From Sphingobacteriales bacterium 16-39-50 (GTDB lineage Bacteria; Bacteroidota; Bacteroidia; Sphingobacteriales; Sphingobacteriaceae), in contig NCHA01000001.1 in assembly GCA_002257025.1 (NCBI GenBank), positions 868,001 through 932,000 on the forward strand: a stretch of DNA of 64,000 bases. The letters run 5' to 3'. The position numbers and the translations under genes are program-made. The number at the start of each line of letters is the position of its first letter. Within the stretch, counting starts at the first letter, position 1. The notes beneath the pieces are model-generated. The model saw only the letters and a program-made list of their open reading frames with translations, was not told the DNA's origin and did not search any database. Of the stretch, positions 46,747-56,200 are shown piece after piece.

Positions 46747-47530
46747 TAAGTCTAACCCTATTTTTCTGTTTTTAGCATTCATCGCATTTGTAATCTCACA
46801 ATTAATCTCTTCCTCACGTCTGAATACATTTTTTAAGGGTATCGGACTGAAGATCACAGAGACATATAATTTCAAGATCTACTTGCTTGGTATGTTCTAC
46901 AATCTTTTTCTCCCGGGCGGTATTGGCGGAGATGGTTACAAAATATTTCTGCTGCGCAAAAAATTCGAAATCAAAGGCCGCAGACTGTTTCAGGCTATAT
47001 TTTTCGATCGACTGAGTGGGCTGTGGGCATTAGGGCTGATTATTTCGGCACTGGTCATCTTTATCCCGCACCTGGGCATCCCGAACTGGGTTCCGGTGCT
47101 GGTAGTAGCGGCAGGCACAGTAGCCTATTATGCGGTCATGAGAAAATTTTTCAGTGACTACAGCAAGCAGTTTGTACTTTCGCATATCAAAGCCCTGATG
47201 GTACAATCTATGCAGGTAATTTCGGTTATTTTGCTCTTGTACGCCTTGAATTTTGAAGGAAAATTCTCCCCTTACCTCTTTATGTTTCTGCTTTCCTCAC
47301 TCGTGGCTATTTTTCCTTTTACCGTTGGCGGACTTGGTGCCAGAGAATTAGTGTTTGTTTATGGCGCTCAATATTTCCTGATGGACCAGCACCTGGCGGT
47401 TATCATCAGTCTGCTCTTCTATTGCATATCAGCACTGCTCTCATTCAGTGGAATTTATTTCGTTTTTCATCCTCAGAAAATCGGAGTGAATAAAATTGAT
47501 CTGAAAGAGGATATTGAGATTGAGAAGTGA
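46655..47530 (+). CDS. Flippase-like UPF0104 / lysylphosphatidylglycerol synthase transmembrane family protein
   Basis: 291 aa with about eight spans. Motifs of the family: GMFYNLFLPGGIGGDGYK, FFDRLSGLWAL and VGGLGARELVFVYG. Members without the synthase domain are thought to move lipid-linked substrates. Its start ATG (46655) is 92 nt inside the GT2 gene, and the first span (LLKISITGLSLYLVSRKV) lies in the overlap. It is needed for a complete protein, so the overlap looks real. Last gene of the operon. Confidence 0.82.
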   Translation: MWTLLKISITGLSLYLVSRKVEFNDLKDAFDKSNPIFLFLAFIAFVISQLISSSRLNTFFKGIGLKITETYNFKIYLLGMFYNLFLPGGIGGDGYKIFLLRKKFEIKGRRLFQAIFFDRLSGLWALGLIISALVIFIPHLGIPNWVPVLVVAAGTVAYYAVMRKFFSDYSKQFVLSHIKALMVQSMQVISVILLLYALNFEGKFSPYLFMFLLSSLVAIFPFTVGGLGARELVFVYGAQYFLMDQHLAVIISLLFYCISALLSFSGIYFVFHPQKIGVNKIDLKEDIEIEK

Positions 47531-47596
47531 AAAGAAGGGAATGGGGAATAGGAAATGGGAAATGAATCTTTAAATTAGCTAACTGGTAGCTAATTT
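47525..47596. repeat. Heptad array and hairpin after the flippase-like gene
   Basis: Words of the GGGAATG / GGAAATG type (about 47537-47565) follow the stop codon almost directly. They are followed by a perfect 10-bp hairpin AAATTAGCTA / TAGCTAATTT with a 5-nt loop (47572-47596), which may terminate the operon. Confidence 0.65.
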
Positions 47597-47807
47597 GGCA
47601 TCTGTTAAATAACGCGTAAATATATAATCCATCATAGCCCTAAATCCCACGCAAAAAATTATCAGGCTTGATCACAAAAAATTAAAACATACTTAACATT
47701 GAATGTTTAATTTTAATCAAGTGTTGGGCTCTTGTCCAATTCAGAACTTGCGTCACATTGAATAGCAAGTTATTATTTGGGATATATCTTATTTAGAAAC
47801 GAAAGCC

Positions 47808-50456
47808 ATGAAGTCTGTAATCAAATCGATTTTTGAATTTATGTCAAAACCTAAGAGATCATTAAGCATGATCCTATCAAATATGCAGAATTATGCTATT
47901 GCACTTACTTTCTTCTCTTTGATCTCCTTATCCGGCTGCGGTGTAAATAATAAAGAATGGGATTTCAATACTTTATTTGAAAATTCGAAAGACAAGTTTA
48001 AAAATAACTCAGTAGTGGGTGCGCAGGAGGATAATACACGGATTGTGGCTACTTCACAAATCATCGATCCGGCAGGTGAGACCATCAGCTTCCCCGGTCG
48101 TCCGGTAGATCTGGCGCTGAATAATTCAGGAAGCGTTTTAGCTGTTAAAAACAATACTTCAATTGTATTTATGAGCGCAGAAAAGCATACTGTAATGCAA
48201 ACCCTGAAACTCCCTGCAGGAGGTCATAGTTTTAACGGCATTACATGGAGCTCTGATGATCAAAAAGTATGGACTACAGATAGCCGGGGATATTTACGCT
48301 CCGCAAAATTAATAAGCGGCAGTTATGCCTGGGATGATGCTATTTTACTGCCAGGACCAACTCCAGGTGATAAAAGTGGCCCCTATCCGGGTGGTTTAAC
48401 AATAGATGACCAGAAGGGGTATGCTTATGTGGCTTTAAGCCGCAATAACGCCCTCGCTATCGTTAATCTTAAAACCAAACAACTTGAATTGCAGATCCGG
48501 GTAGGAATCTCGCCATACTCTGTACTCATGCACGAAAACATAGCTTATGTTTCCAATTGGGGTGGTCGTCAGCCAATCTCCGGCGATAAAACGGGTCCAT
48601 CGGGCGGTTCAAATGTCGTAGTCGACCCTAAAACAGGTATTGCCTCTTCAGGGACTGTCTCTGTGCTTGATCTGAATACTAAGAAAGTGATAAAAGAAAT
48701 TGAGGTTCATTTGCATCCTAGTGGCATGAGTTATTCTCCCGACAAGACAAAGCTTTATGTAGCCAACGCCAACAGTGATTTGATTTCCGTGATCGATACC
48801 AGAACAAATTCTGTCATAAAGGATTTGAGTTCCAAGCCGATGGCTGATTTACCTTTTGGAAGCGCACCAAATGCAGTTGCAGTAAGTCCGGATGGTAAAA
48901 CACTGTTTGCAGCCAATGGAGGCAATAATCATATCGCAGTCATTGACCTTAGCAGCGGAAAAGTTAAAGGGCTTATACCCAGCGGCTGGTATCCCGGTGC
49001 GGTTCTGTTATCACGGGATGGAAGCAAACTTTTTGTTGCAAATATCAAGGGAAATGGCAGTCCCCAGACGGGTTTACGCGAAAAAGGCATCAACTCGCAT
49101 GATCACTCGGGTTCAGTTTCCTTTATTACAGTTCCCGATTCTGAAAATTTAAGAGAATATACGATTCGGGCTGCTACGACCATGCGACTACCTAAAATCA
49201 CTCAGTCATTGCGGCTGGAACGAGTTAATGAGAGGATTGTTCCTGTACCTACACGTCCGGGTGAAAAATCTGTATTCAAGCATGTACTGTACATCATCAA
49301 AGAAAACCGCACCTATGACCAGGTTTTTGGAGATCTTCCACAAGGCAAAGGAGACAGTTCTTTGACTCAGTTCGGCAGAAAAGTAACACCAAATCATCAT
49401 GCTTTGGCTGAGAATTTTGTACTTCTGGATAATACCTATTGCAATGGCGTATTGAGTGCCGACGGACATCAGTGGGCTAATGAGGGTTACGTGACAGATT
49501 ACCTTGAAAAAAGCTTTGGGGGATTCGTACGCAGCTATCCTTATGAGGGTGATGATGCATTGGCATTTGCCTCTTCGGGTTTTATTTGGGATAAAGTTTT
49601 AGAAGCCGGACTTACATTCAGGAATTATGGCGAATTCGTTACAGCAAAAGTTGAGCCTGCCAATGCCAGCTGGACGCAGTTATATAATGACTATAAAAAC
49701 GGGACAAGGAATGTAAAGATCAAAGCCACCAGTAAATTGCATACTCTGGAGCCTTACCTCTGCCCTACCTTCGTTGGCTTTCCAAGTTCTATACCGGATG
49801 TTTACCGTGCCGGGGAATTTCTAAAAGAATTCAGGGAGTATGAGAAAACAAACTCCTTACCCAATTTCATGATCATGCTTTTACCTAACGATCATACAAC
49901 TGGCACCAGGGAAGGCTATCCAACTCCAAGGGCTCAGGTGGCAGATAATGATTTGGCACTCGGGCAAATTGTGGAAGCGGTAAGTAACAGTAAATTCTGG
50001 AAGGAAACCGCTATTTTCGTCATTGAGGATGATCCCCAGGCTGGTCTCGATCATATTGACGGTCGCCGTACTGTAGCACTTTGTATCAGTCCGTATACCA
50101 AAAGGGGCGCAGTAGTGAATTCCCATTATAATCAAAACAGCATCTTGCGGACCATCGAATTGATTTTAGGGCTGCCACCTATGAGCCAGTTTGATATGAT
50201 CGCAAATCCTATGACCGATTGTTTCACAAGTAAACCCGACTTCAGGCCATACAAAGCATTACCTAATCAGATTCCACTCGATGAAATGAATCCTAAACTT
50301 TCAGCTTTGTCTGGCAAGAGGAAATTTTGGGCTCAAAAATCAATGGAAATGTTATTGGATGAACTTGACCAGGCGAATGAGGATACCTTAAACCTTATTT
50401 TATGGTATTCGGTTAAAGGATACAATACACCTTACCCTAAACTTGCACGAAAATAG
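47808..50456 (+). CDS. Lipoprotein fusion: YVTN beta-propeller plus alkaline-phosphatase-superfamily phosphoesterase
   Basis: 882 aa. Lipobox LSGCGVNN near residue 44; starts at Met12, Met21 or Met26 would give a more usual signal length. Residues about 75-470 are YVTN/YncE propeller repeats (KLYVANANSDLISVID, KTLFAANGGNNHIAVID). Residues about 485-800 are a phosphoesterase domain with KENRTYDQVFGD, SADGHQWANEGY, NDHTTGT and IEDDPQAGLDHIDGRR. Known in Bacteroidota as a YncE/alkaline phosphatase fusion. Substrate unknown; likely a phosphodiester. Its end is 22 nt from the convergent epimerase gene. Confidence 0.88.
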   Translation: MKSVIKSIFEFMSKPKRSLSMILSNMQNYAIALTFFSLISLSGCGVNNKEWDFNTLFENSKDKFKNNSVVGAQEDNTRIVATSQIIDPAGETISFPGRPVDLALNNSGSVLAVKNNTSIVFMSAEKHTVMQTLKLPAGGHSFNGITWSSDDQKVWTTDSRGYLRSAKLISGSYAWDDAILLPGPTPGDKSGPYPGGLTIDDQKGYAYVALSRNNALAIVNLKTKQLELQIRVGISPYSVLMHENIAYVSNWGGRQPISGDKTGPSGGSNVVVDPKTGIASSGTVSVLDLNTKKVIKEIEVHLHPSGMSYSPDKTKLYVANANSDLISVIDTRTNSVIKDLSSKPMADLPFGSAPNAVAVSPDGKTLFAANGGNNHIAVIDLSSGKVKGLIPSGWYPGAVLLSRDGSKLFVANIKGNGSPQTGLREKGINSHDHSGSVSFITVPDSENLREYTIRAATTMRLPKITQSLRLERVNERIVPVPTRPGEKSVFKHVLYIIKENRTYDQVFGDLPQGKGDSSLTQFGRKVTPNHHALAENFVLLDNTYCNGVLSADGHQWANEGYVTDYLEKSFGGFVRSYPYEGDDALAFASSGFIWDKVLEAGLTFRNYGEFVTAKVEPANASWTQLYNDYKNGTRNVKIKATSKLHTLEPYLCPTFVGFPSSIPDVYRAGEFLKEFREYEKTNSLPNFMIMLLPNDHTTGTREGYPTPRAQVADNDLALGQIVEAVSNSKFWKETAIFVIEDDPQAGLDHIDGRRTVALCISPYTKRGAVVNSHYNQNSILRTIELILGLPPMSQFDMIANPMTDCFTSKPDFRPYKALPNQIPLDEMNPKLSALSGKRKFWAQKSMEMLLDELDQANEDTLNLILWYSVKGYNTPYPKLARK

Positions 50457-50478
50457 TTTCCGTTTAAGGTATTATCAA

Positions 50479-51441
50479 TTAAGGAGTTGACTTTTGATTA
50501 TTGTACCAGTCATAGAAACTGAGCAGGCCAGCTTCCAGCGCAGTCCTGGGATGGTAGTTCAATAATTTCTGTGCCTTGCTGATATCTGCATAAGTTTGCG
50601 GGACATCCCCCGGCTGTTCCGGCTGACGATCAATAATGGCCTTTTTTCCGCAGATCTTTTCGATTGCAGCAATCAGTTCAGACAAAGTTATTGTCTGATG
50701 ATTTCCCAGATTAATGATCTCAAAATCAGACTGCTCATAATTTATAGCAGCCTCAATACCCTGTATCGTATCTTCAACAAAAGTATAATCACGACTAGTG
50801 GAACCATCCCCAAAGACAGGAATTGGCTGCCCTTTTGAAATAGAGTTGAAAAATTTATGAATAGCCAGATCAGGACGTTGAGCCGGACCATAAACTGTAA
50901 AGAAACGAAGTGCCAAAAACCGAATCCCGTATAAATGACTGTAAACATGTCCGAGCATTTCGCAGGAAAGTTTGGTTGAAGCATAGGGACTGATCGGTTT
51001 CAGTTTTTCCTCTTCATTCCAGGGAATATTTTCGTTGATACCGTAAACACTGCTTGATGAAGCGAATACAAACTGCCTGATATTCCTTTCTCTGGCAAAC
51101 TCCAGCAGATTTTGTGTTCCGGCAACATTCACCTCCTGATATAAAACGGGATTCTGAATACTCGGCCTCACCCCTGCTTTGGCAGCAAGATGTACAATCA
51201 CATCCAAATTGCCCAAAGCATTGAGATCATCCATATTTCGAATATCTCCTTCAGCGAATTGAAAATCCGGGTGAGAAATAAATGGGGCGATGTTCTTTTC
51301 CTTCTGTTCCCGGCTGTAAAAATCGTCGAAATTATCAAATCCAATAACCTGATAGATACCACTCTGCAACAATCTGTTAGTCAGATTACTCCCAATAAAA
51401 CCCGCAGCACCGGTGATCAGAATTCGCTTTTTTGTTCTCAT
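50479..51441 (-). CDS. NAD-dependent sugar-nucleotide epimerase, UDP-glucuronate 4-epimerase-like
   Basis: 320 aa extended SDR. NAD loop GAAGFIGSN, catalytic Ser/Tyr-x3-Lys in FASSSSVYG and SPYASTKLSCE. Length and the LRFFTVYGPAQRPDLAIHKF segment fit GalE-like UDP-glucuronate or dTDP-glucose epimerases. The start is ATG 51441 (MRTKKRILITG). A -7 box TATTTTTG (51450-51457) lies 8 nt upstream, so it is near-leaderless. The product would feed polysaccharide synthesis. Confidence 0.85.
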   Translation of the reverse strand: MRTKKRILITGAAGFIGSNLTNRLLQSGIYQVIGFDNFDDFYSREQKEKNIAPFISHPDFQFAEGDIRNMDDLNALGNLDVIVHLAAKAGVRPSIQNPVLYQEVNVAGTQNLLEFARERNIRQFVFASSSSVYGINENIPWNEEEKLKPISPYASTKLSCEMLGHVYSHLYGIRFLALRFFTVYGPAQRPDLAIHKFFNSISKGQPIPVFGDGSTSRDYTFVEDTIQGIEAAINYEQSDFEIINLGNHQTITLSELIAAIEKICGKKAIIDRQPEQPGDVPQTYADISKAQKLLNYHPRTALEAGLLSFYDWYNNQKSTP

Positions 51442-51449
51442 TTTCAAGA

Positions 51450-51457
51450 CAAAAATA
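51450..51457 (-). promoter_or_regulatory. -7 promoter box of the epimerase gene
   Basis: TATTTTTG on the minus strand ends 8 nt before the ATG at 51441, giving a leader of only a few nucleotides. It also excludes a longer reading that would begin upstream of the box. Confidence 0.5.
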
Positions 51458-51551
51458 CGAAAATCCTGTATTGATTCTGACAAAAATTGGACTATGGCAA
51501 GAACAAGGTTTTAAAAAATTGATAACTTTATAGCATCTGCTCCCCTAACCA

Positions 51552-53330
51552 ATGATGAGTAATTTTAACGATTTTAATAATCCTCAGGTAAAAAAATTAC
51601 CTGAACATCTTAAGCAATTTATTGTTGAGCAACATTATGAACATTACACCCCTGTTGATCAGGCGGTGTGGCGCTTCGTGATGAGGCAGAATTACCATTT
51701 CCTAAAGGATATTGCTTACTACCCTTATATCCCCGGACTTGAAGCTGCCGGATTAAGTATTGAAAAAATACCTGATCTACAGGAAATGAATGATGCACTC
51801 CAAAAAATTGGTTGGGGTGCTGTAACTGTCGATGGCTTTATTCCGCCAGCCGCCTTCATGGAATACCAATCCTGCAGAGTATTGGTCATTGCTGCTGACA
51901 TCAGACAATTGCATCATATTGACTACACTCCTGCCCCCGATATCATTCATGAATCGGCAGGACATGCTCCAATCATTGCCGACCCGGATTATCATCAATA
52001 CCTGAGCTATTTTGGTTCTATTGGAGCAAAAGCCATGTATTCTTCAAAAGATTTTGAGCTTTATGAAGCGATCCGGGAGCTATCCATTCTGAAAGAAATG
52101 CCTGATCCTGATCCACAAACCCTTAAAAAAGCCGAAAAAAAGGTCTTGTTTTGCCAGAAGAACCTCGGAGATCCTTCAGAAATGGCATTATTGAGTCGCC
52201 TGCATTGGTGGACAGTAGAATACGGTCTGATAGGAACACTTGAAAATCCGAAGATCTATGGTGCCGGACTGCTCTCCTCTATCGGAGAAAGTAAAAGCTG
52301 CATGGATCCTTCGGTAAAAAAATACTGGTACACTGCCGATGCTGTCAATTTCCCATTTGATATCACTAAACCACAGCCACAGTTATTTGTAACACCCAAT
52401 TTTCAAAACCTGACACAGGTTCTGGAGAATTTTGCAGATACCATGGCTTTTAGAAAAGGCGGATCGGAAAGTATTTTAAAAGGGATTGAGTGCAAAAACA
52501 CTTGTACAGCAGTTTACAGCTCGGGCTTGCAGATCAGCGGAGTTTTTTGCGATTTGCGAATGGATAATAATGATGAATTATTATTCCTGAAAACAAGCGG
52601 AGGCAGTGCTCTGTCTTATGATAATAAACAACTGGAAGGGCATGGAAAACAAACTCATGCTGATGGTTTTTCTTCTCCGGTTGGTCGTTTAAAAAATTTT
52701 GGCAAGGCTCTTGAGGATGCAAATGAAGATGAGCTTAAAAAATTGGGAATTATATGCGGAAATACAGCAGAGTTAAACTTCATTGGCGGCTTAAGTCTGA
52801 GTGGAATGGTTAGTTCAATTTTGAATCGTAATTCTAAACTGATACTGATCAGTTTTACCGATTGCACGCTGAAAGATGAGCAGGGAAATGTTTACTTCGA
52901 ACCGTCCTGGGGTGTCTATGATATGGCCGTTGGAGAGAAAATTGTATCAGTCTATAGCGGAGCTGCAGATAAGGATGCCTTTGAAGAAATTGCCCCAAAA
53001 GCGAAATCTGCAACTTTTCATCCGGAATACACTGTGCATCAAATACGCTATCATGAATTGTTCAGGGAGGTGCGCTTATGTCGTGAAACACAAAATGAAT
53101 TTGAACGTTTAAAAGATATCTGGAAAGAGTTAAAGCAAGATTTTAGGGAGGATTGGCTCTGTGCTATCGAAATTTTAGAGATATTAGAGCAGAGAAATAT
53201 ATTTCAGGAAATCGCACGTGACATCCGGATATATCTGGAATTAAAGGCTTCCAATGAACCTGAACTAAACAAACTGATCCAAAACGGGTTTTATCTGATC
53301 AGCAAAACTCATAAGGAATCGGCTATTTAA
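51552..53330 (+). CDS. Pterin-dependent aromatic amino acid hydroxylase, long Bacteroidota form
   Basis: 592 aa. The catalytic domain (about 1-330) has the iron-ligand motif PDIIHESAGHAP and the third ligand region ELYEAIREL, with PPAAFMEYQ typical of pterin-binding. It probably hydroxylates phenylalanine to tyrosine. About 260 further C-terminal residues, absent from the short PhhA enzymes, form an unassigned region. First gene of a likely three-gene operon: the SDR follows after 12 nt and could regenerate the pterin. Confidence 0.87.
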   Translation: MMSNFNDFNNPQVKKLPEHLKQFIVEQHYEHYTPVDQAVWRFVMRQNYHFLKDIAYYPYIPGLEAAGLSIEKIPDLQEMNDALQKIGWGAVTVDGFIPPAAFMEYQSCRVLVIAADIRQLHHIDYTPAPDIIHESAGHAPIIADPDYHQYLSYFGSIGAKAMYSSKDFELYEAIRELSILKEMPDPDPQTLKKAEKKVLFCQKNLGDPSEMALLSRLHWWTVEYGLIGTLENPKIYGAGLLSSIGESKSCMDPSVKKYWYTADAVNFPFDITKPQPQLFVTPNFQNLTQVLENFADTMAFRKGGSESILKGIECKNTCTAVYSSGLQISGVFCDLRMDNNDELLFLKTSGGSALSYDNKQLEGHGKQTHADGFSSPVGRLKNFGKALEDANEDELKKLGIICGNTAELNFIGGLSLSGMVSSILNRNSKLILISFTDCTLKDEQGNVYFEPSWGVYDMAVGEKIVSVYSGAADKDAFEEIAPKAKSATFHPEYTVHQIRYHELFREVRLCRETQNEFERLKDIWKELKQDFREDWLCAIEILEILEQRNIFQEIARDIRIYLELKASNEPELNKLIQNGFYLISKTHKESAI

Positions 53331-53342
53331 GAAAATGAATTT

Positions 53343-54047
53343 ATGAATATTGTAATCAGCGGTGCCAGTAGTGGTGTGGGATTTGAAGCCGTTCTCGAAC
53401 TGATCGGAAGCGGGAATCATAAGATTATTGCACTGGCAAGATCTGAAGATAAATTATACAAATTACAGGAGATCGCTTTCGCCCTCAACCCCGGTTGCAT
53501 GCTATATACGGCTAAATTTGATATCGTTCACGACGATTATGAAAATGGCCTGATTCCTTTCATTAAGGAGAAGATTGGACATGTGGATATTCTGATCAAT
53601 AACGCCGGATCACTGGTTAATAAGCCTTTTATGCAGCTTTCCCAGCTTGATTTTGCAGAAATGTTGCAGAATAATCTCCTTGGACATGTAAAAATGATCC
53701 AAAAGATTGTGCCGCTGATGCCTGTAAAAAGTCATATCGTAAATATTGGCAGTATGGGTGGATTTCAGGGCAGCCAAAAATTTTCCGGTTTATCGGCTTA
53801 TTCAGCCAGTAAATCAGCCCTGCATACCCTGACCGAATGCCTTGCTGCAGAATTCTCAGGTCTTGAAATTGCAGTCAATTGTCTGGCATTGGGTTCAGCT
53901 CAAACCGAAATGCTTGAGAAAGCCTTCCCCGACTATCAATCGCCGGTTATGGCCTTCGAAATGGGCAAATACATTGCTGATTTCGCCCTAAGCGGACATA
54001 AATTTTTTAACGGAAAGATCCTTCCGGTAGCACATAGCACACCTTAA
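53343..54047 (+). CDS. Short-chain dehydrogenase/reductase linked to the hydroxylase
   Basis: 234 aa. Cofactor loop GASSGVGFE, NNAG motif, Ser in NIGSMGG and Tyr-x3-Lys in AYSASKSA. It lies 12 nt after the aromatic hydroxylase. Because that enzyme consumes tetrahydropterin, a dihydropteridine or sepiapterin reductase role is attractive but is inferred from context only. Confidence 0.85.
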   Translation: MNIVISGASSGVGFEAVLELIGSGNHKIIALARSEDKLYKLQEIAFALNPGCMLYTAKFDIVHDDYENGLIPFIKEKIGHVDILINNAGSLVNKPFMQLSQLDFAEMLQNNLLGHVKMIQKIVPLMPVKSHIVNIGSMGGFQGSQKFSGLSAYSASKSALHTLTECLAAEFSGLEIAVNCLALGSAQTEMLEKAFPDYQSPVMAFEMGKYIADFALSGHKFFNGKILPVAHSTP

Positions 54048-54058
54048 CCTATCTGAAT

Positions 54059-54550
54059 ATGAAACATGAACTTTATGCCGCATTTATTGCTTTGCTTTTA
54101 TTAGCATCCTGCCAAAGCGATTCCTCAAAAAAATCACTGGAAGAAATGGCTGCAGATTCAGCGGCAATGGCCGACCAGAATAAAACACTTGTCGTTCCCT
54201 GGGAAGCAACTTTGAATGACAGTACCCATATGATGGAAATTAAACGAAATCCGGCTGCTAACATGACTAATTTGAGTAATCTCGATATCGTTGATGCCCT
54301 GAACTACAAATACCCGCAAATTAAGCTGGAATGGGTAAAACAGGAAGGCAATAAAGCTTTTGTAAAAATTCAGGATGCAGATTATTTAACCCGTGAATCA
54401 GGTACCGAAGGTGCCCGTGCTTACCTTGCTGAAGTTACTTTCTCACTGACCGAACTTGAGGCAATTACTGAAGTGGATTTCAGCTTCAAAGAAGGTGACC
54501 ATGCCAGGCCGGGAGTTTATAAGAGGGAAGATTTTAAGGGATTTAATTGA
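54059..54550 (+). CDS. Small lipoprotein of unknown function
   Basis: 163 aa. Lipobox LLASCQSD after an 18-residue signal. The body has no recognised domain. It is acidic and ends VYKREDFKGFN. It lies 11 nt after the SDR gene, so it is probably co-transcribed with the hydroxylase. A heptad array begins at its stop codon. Confidence 0.7.
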   Translation: MKHELYAAFIALLLLASCQSDSSKKSLEEMAADSAAMADQNKTLVVPWEATLNDSTHMMEIKRNPAANMTNLSNLDIVDALNYKYPQIKLEWVKQEGNKAFVKIQDADYLTRESGTEGARAYLAEVTFSLTELEAITEVDFSFKEGDHARPGVYKREDFKGFN

Positions 54551-54607
54551 AGCGGAAAGCTAAAAGATGAAAGCATAAAGCTAAAAGATGAAAGCTAAAA
54601 GCAGGAG
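54549..54607. repeat. Heptad array of AAGCTAA / AAGATGA words
   Basis: Eight consecutive words at exact 7-nt spacing, starting within the stop codon of the lipoprotein gene. Similar words recur at 54733-54760. The 287-nt gap to ssb holds no gene. Confidence 0.85.
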
Positions 54608-54837
54608 TTTAAGTGTAAGAAAGAAATCCTGCTCTTGATTCGAATTTTGTGACTTTGATGGAATACAAAGCTTCTTCAAAATTTATCAAGCAGTTTTGTC
54701 CTGTTGGATAAATGAGAAAGCAGAAAATTGAGGGCTAAAAGCCAGAAGCAGGAGCCCCAATCCCCCACTCCCGACTTTTTTACCCACAATTCCCTTGTGT
54801 CATCCCGACGCAGGAGGGACCTTTCCGCTCTCAATTG

Positions 54838-55191
54838 TCAACTGTCAACTGTCCCACCCTTTTTCCCCAACATCTGCACATCATGCACAATCACCTCGGT
54901 AATATAGCGCTTGGCGCCTTCCTTATCAGTATAAGCCCGACTGTTGAGTTTACCTTCTATGCAGACTTCAGAACCTTTGTGCAGGTAGCTCTCCGCCAGA
55001 TTGGCCAGCCGGTCCCATAGCACCAGGTTATGCCATTGGGTTTCTTCAATTTTCTCTCCTTTATCATTTTTGTAGGAGTCGTTTGTGGCGATAGATACCC
55101 TGGCCATTTTCTTTTTCTCACCGATGGTTTTTATTTCCGGATCATTTCCTAAAAATCCCATCAGACGTACACTGTTTCTTAGATTGCTCAT
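54838..55191 (-). CDS. ssb: Single-stranded DNA-binding protein lacking the acidic tail
   Basis: 117 aa. A complete OB fold: SVRLMGFLGNDPEIK, ETQWHNLVLWDRLANLAE and GSEVCIEGKLNSRAY. It stops right after the OB fold at KKGGTVDS. The Gly/Pro linker and acidic tip (DDDIPF-like) that recruits partner proteins are missing. The last codons and stop lie inside a CAACTGT-type heptad array (54831-54855), so the tail may have been lost when the array arrived. Probably an accessory SSB; a full-length one should exist elsewhere. Confidence 0.88.
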   Translation of the reverse strand: MSNLRNSVRLMGFLGNDPEIKTIGEKKKMARVSIATNDSYKNDKGEKIEETQWHNLVLWDRLANLAESYLHKGSEVCIEGKLNSRAYTDKEGAKRYITEVIVHDVQMLGKKGGTVDS

Positions 55192-55351
55192 CTCTCAATT
55201 AATTATGTTTACCAATACCTGCCACCCGGCAGGAGCAGAATAAAGTTGAGGAGAAAATGTTTTATCTACCGTACAATAAACGGATACATACGTTTATAAG
55301 CGATTGTTACGAATTGAACTTAAATTCATTTAACAAATCAACATCAAGCCA

Positions 55352-55708
55352 ATGGAACGTGAATGTTTAGACTGCGGTTCAGTGCTGCACGGGCGCAGCG
55401 ATAAAAAATTCTGCGATGACCAGTGCCGCAGCAATTTCAATAACCGGATGAAGGCTGGGATTAACTCAATCATGAAACCTGTAAACTCCATCCTCCGGAA
55501 AAACCATGCGATCCTTTCCAGACTTTGTCCTGAAAGCAAAATCAGAATTAAAAAAGACGATCTGCTCAAAAATGGCTTCAACCCAGATTATCATACCCAC
55601 CTCCATCACACACAAAATGGGAATACTTATTATTTCTGTTATGAATTAGGCTATATGAAAATAGAAAATGAGACGTTCCTGATTGTGAGAAGAAATGATA
55701 AAGTATAA
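55352..55708 (+). CDS. Small zinc-ribbon protein
   Basis: 118 aa. N-terminal Cys4 zinc site: CLDCG, then FCDDQCR (about residues 5-26), followed by a helical basic region. The type is common in Bacteroidota but has no known function. Upstream, ATAAACG / CGTTTAT (55276-55297) is a 7-bp inverted repeat, a possible operator shared with the divergent ssb. Downstream, AAATATC / GATATTT may be a weak terminator. Confidence 0.7.
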   Translation: MERECLDCGSVLHGRSDKKFCDDQCRSNFNNRMKAGINSIMKPVNSILRKNHAILSRLCPESKIRIKKDDLLKNGFNPDYHTHLHHTQNGNTYYFCYELGYMKIENETFLIVRRNDKV

Positions 55709-55855
55709 AATATCTGATTATAATCCGGATATTTAATAAAGCCTTGTTTCTACCAAAACCTGCCATTTTTGGTGGCTTGAGAGAGTTTTGTAGGGGGTAT
55801 AAATAAGTTAGTGACAAGGCTACGAAATCCTACTTAAAAGTAAACTTCAATTTAA

Positions 55856-55886
55856 TTCCCAATTTGGGAACTTTTTAATATCTTTG
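55856..55886 (+). promoter_or_regulatory. higBA promoter with palindromic operator
   Basis: A perfect 7-1-7 inverted repeat TTCCCAA-T-TTGGGAA (55856-55870) lies 8 nt upstream of the -7 box TATCTTTG (55879-55886). A dimeric HTH antitoxin bound here would cover the promoter, the usual autoregulation of HigBA. Confidence 0.75.
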
Positions 55887-55901
55887 TCCAAAGCGTCTCA
55901 T

Positions 55902-56195
55902 GTGAGGATAATTTCAAAGAAAATATTGCGGGAATTTTGGATGAAGCATGCTGACAGTCAGCAGCAACTAACGTCTTGGTTTCGGGAAACGAGCAATATT
56001 GAATGGGAATCTCCAGGGGACCTAAAAAGTGAATATCCAAGCGCTAGTTTTTTACATGATAATCGGGTTGTTTTCAATATCAAAGGGAACAAGTACCGGC
56101 TAATCGTAAGAATAAACTATGATTACCAAATGGTTTGGATCCGATTTATTGGAACACACGCCGAATACGATAAAATTGATGCAACTAGAATTTAA
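55902..56195 (+). CDS. higB: HigB-type mRNA interferase toxin
   Basis: 97 aa, RelE-fold toxin that cleaves mRNA on the ribosome. The GTG at 55902 is chosen because it gives the family N-terminus VRIISKKILREFWMKH and stands 15 nt after the -7 box; a TTG further up would lie in the box. The conserved end RLIVRINYDYQMVWIRFIGTHAEYDKID carries the usual basic and His residues (positions about 68-95). higA follows after 5 nt. Confidence 0.92.
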   Translation: MRIISKKILREFWMKHADSQQQLTSWFRETSNIEWESPGDLKSEYPSASFLHDNRVVFNIKGNKYRLIVRINYDYQMVWIRFIGTHAEYDKIDATRI

Positions 56196-56200
56196 GGCCT

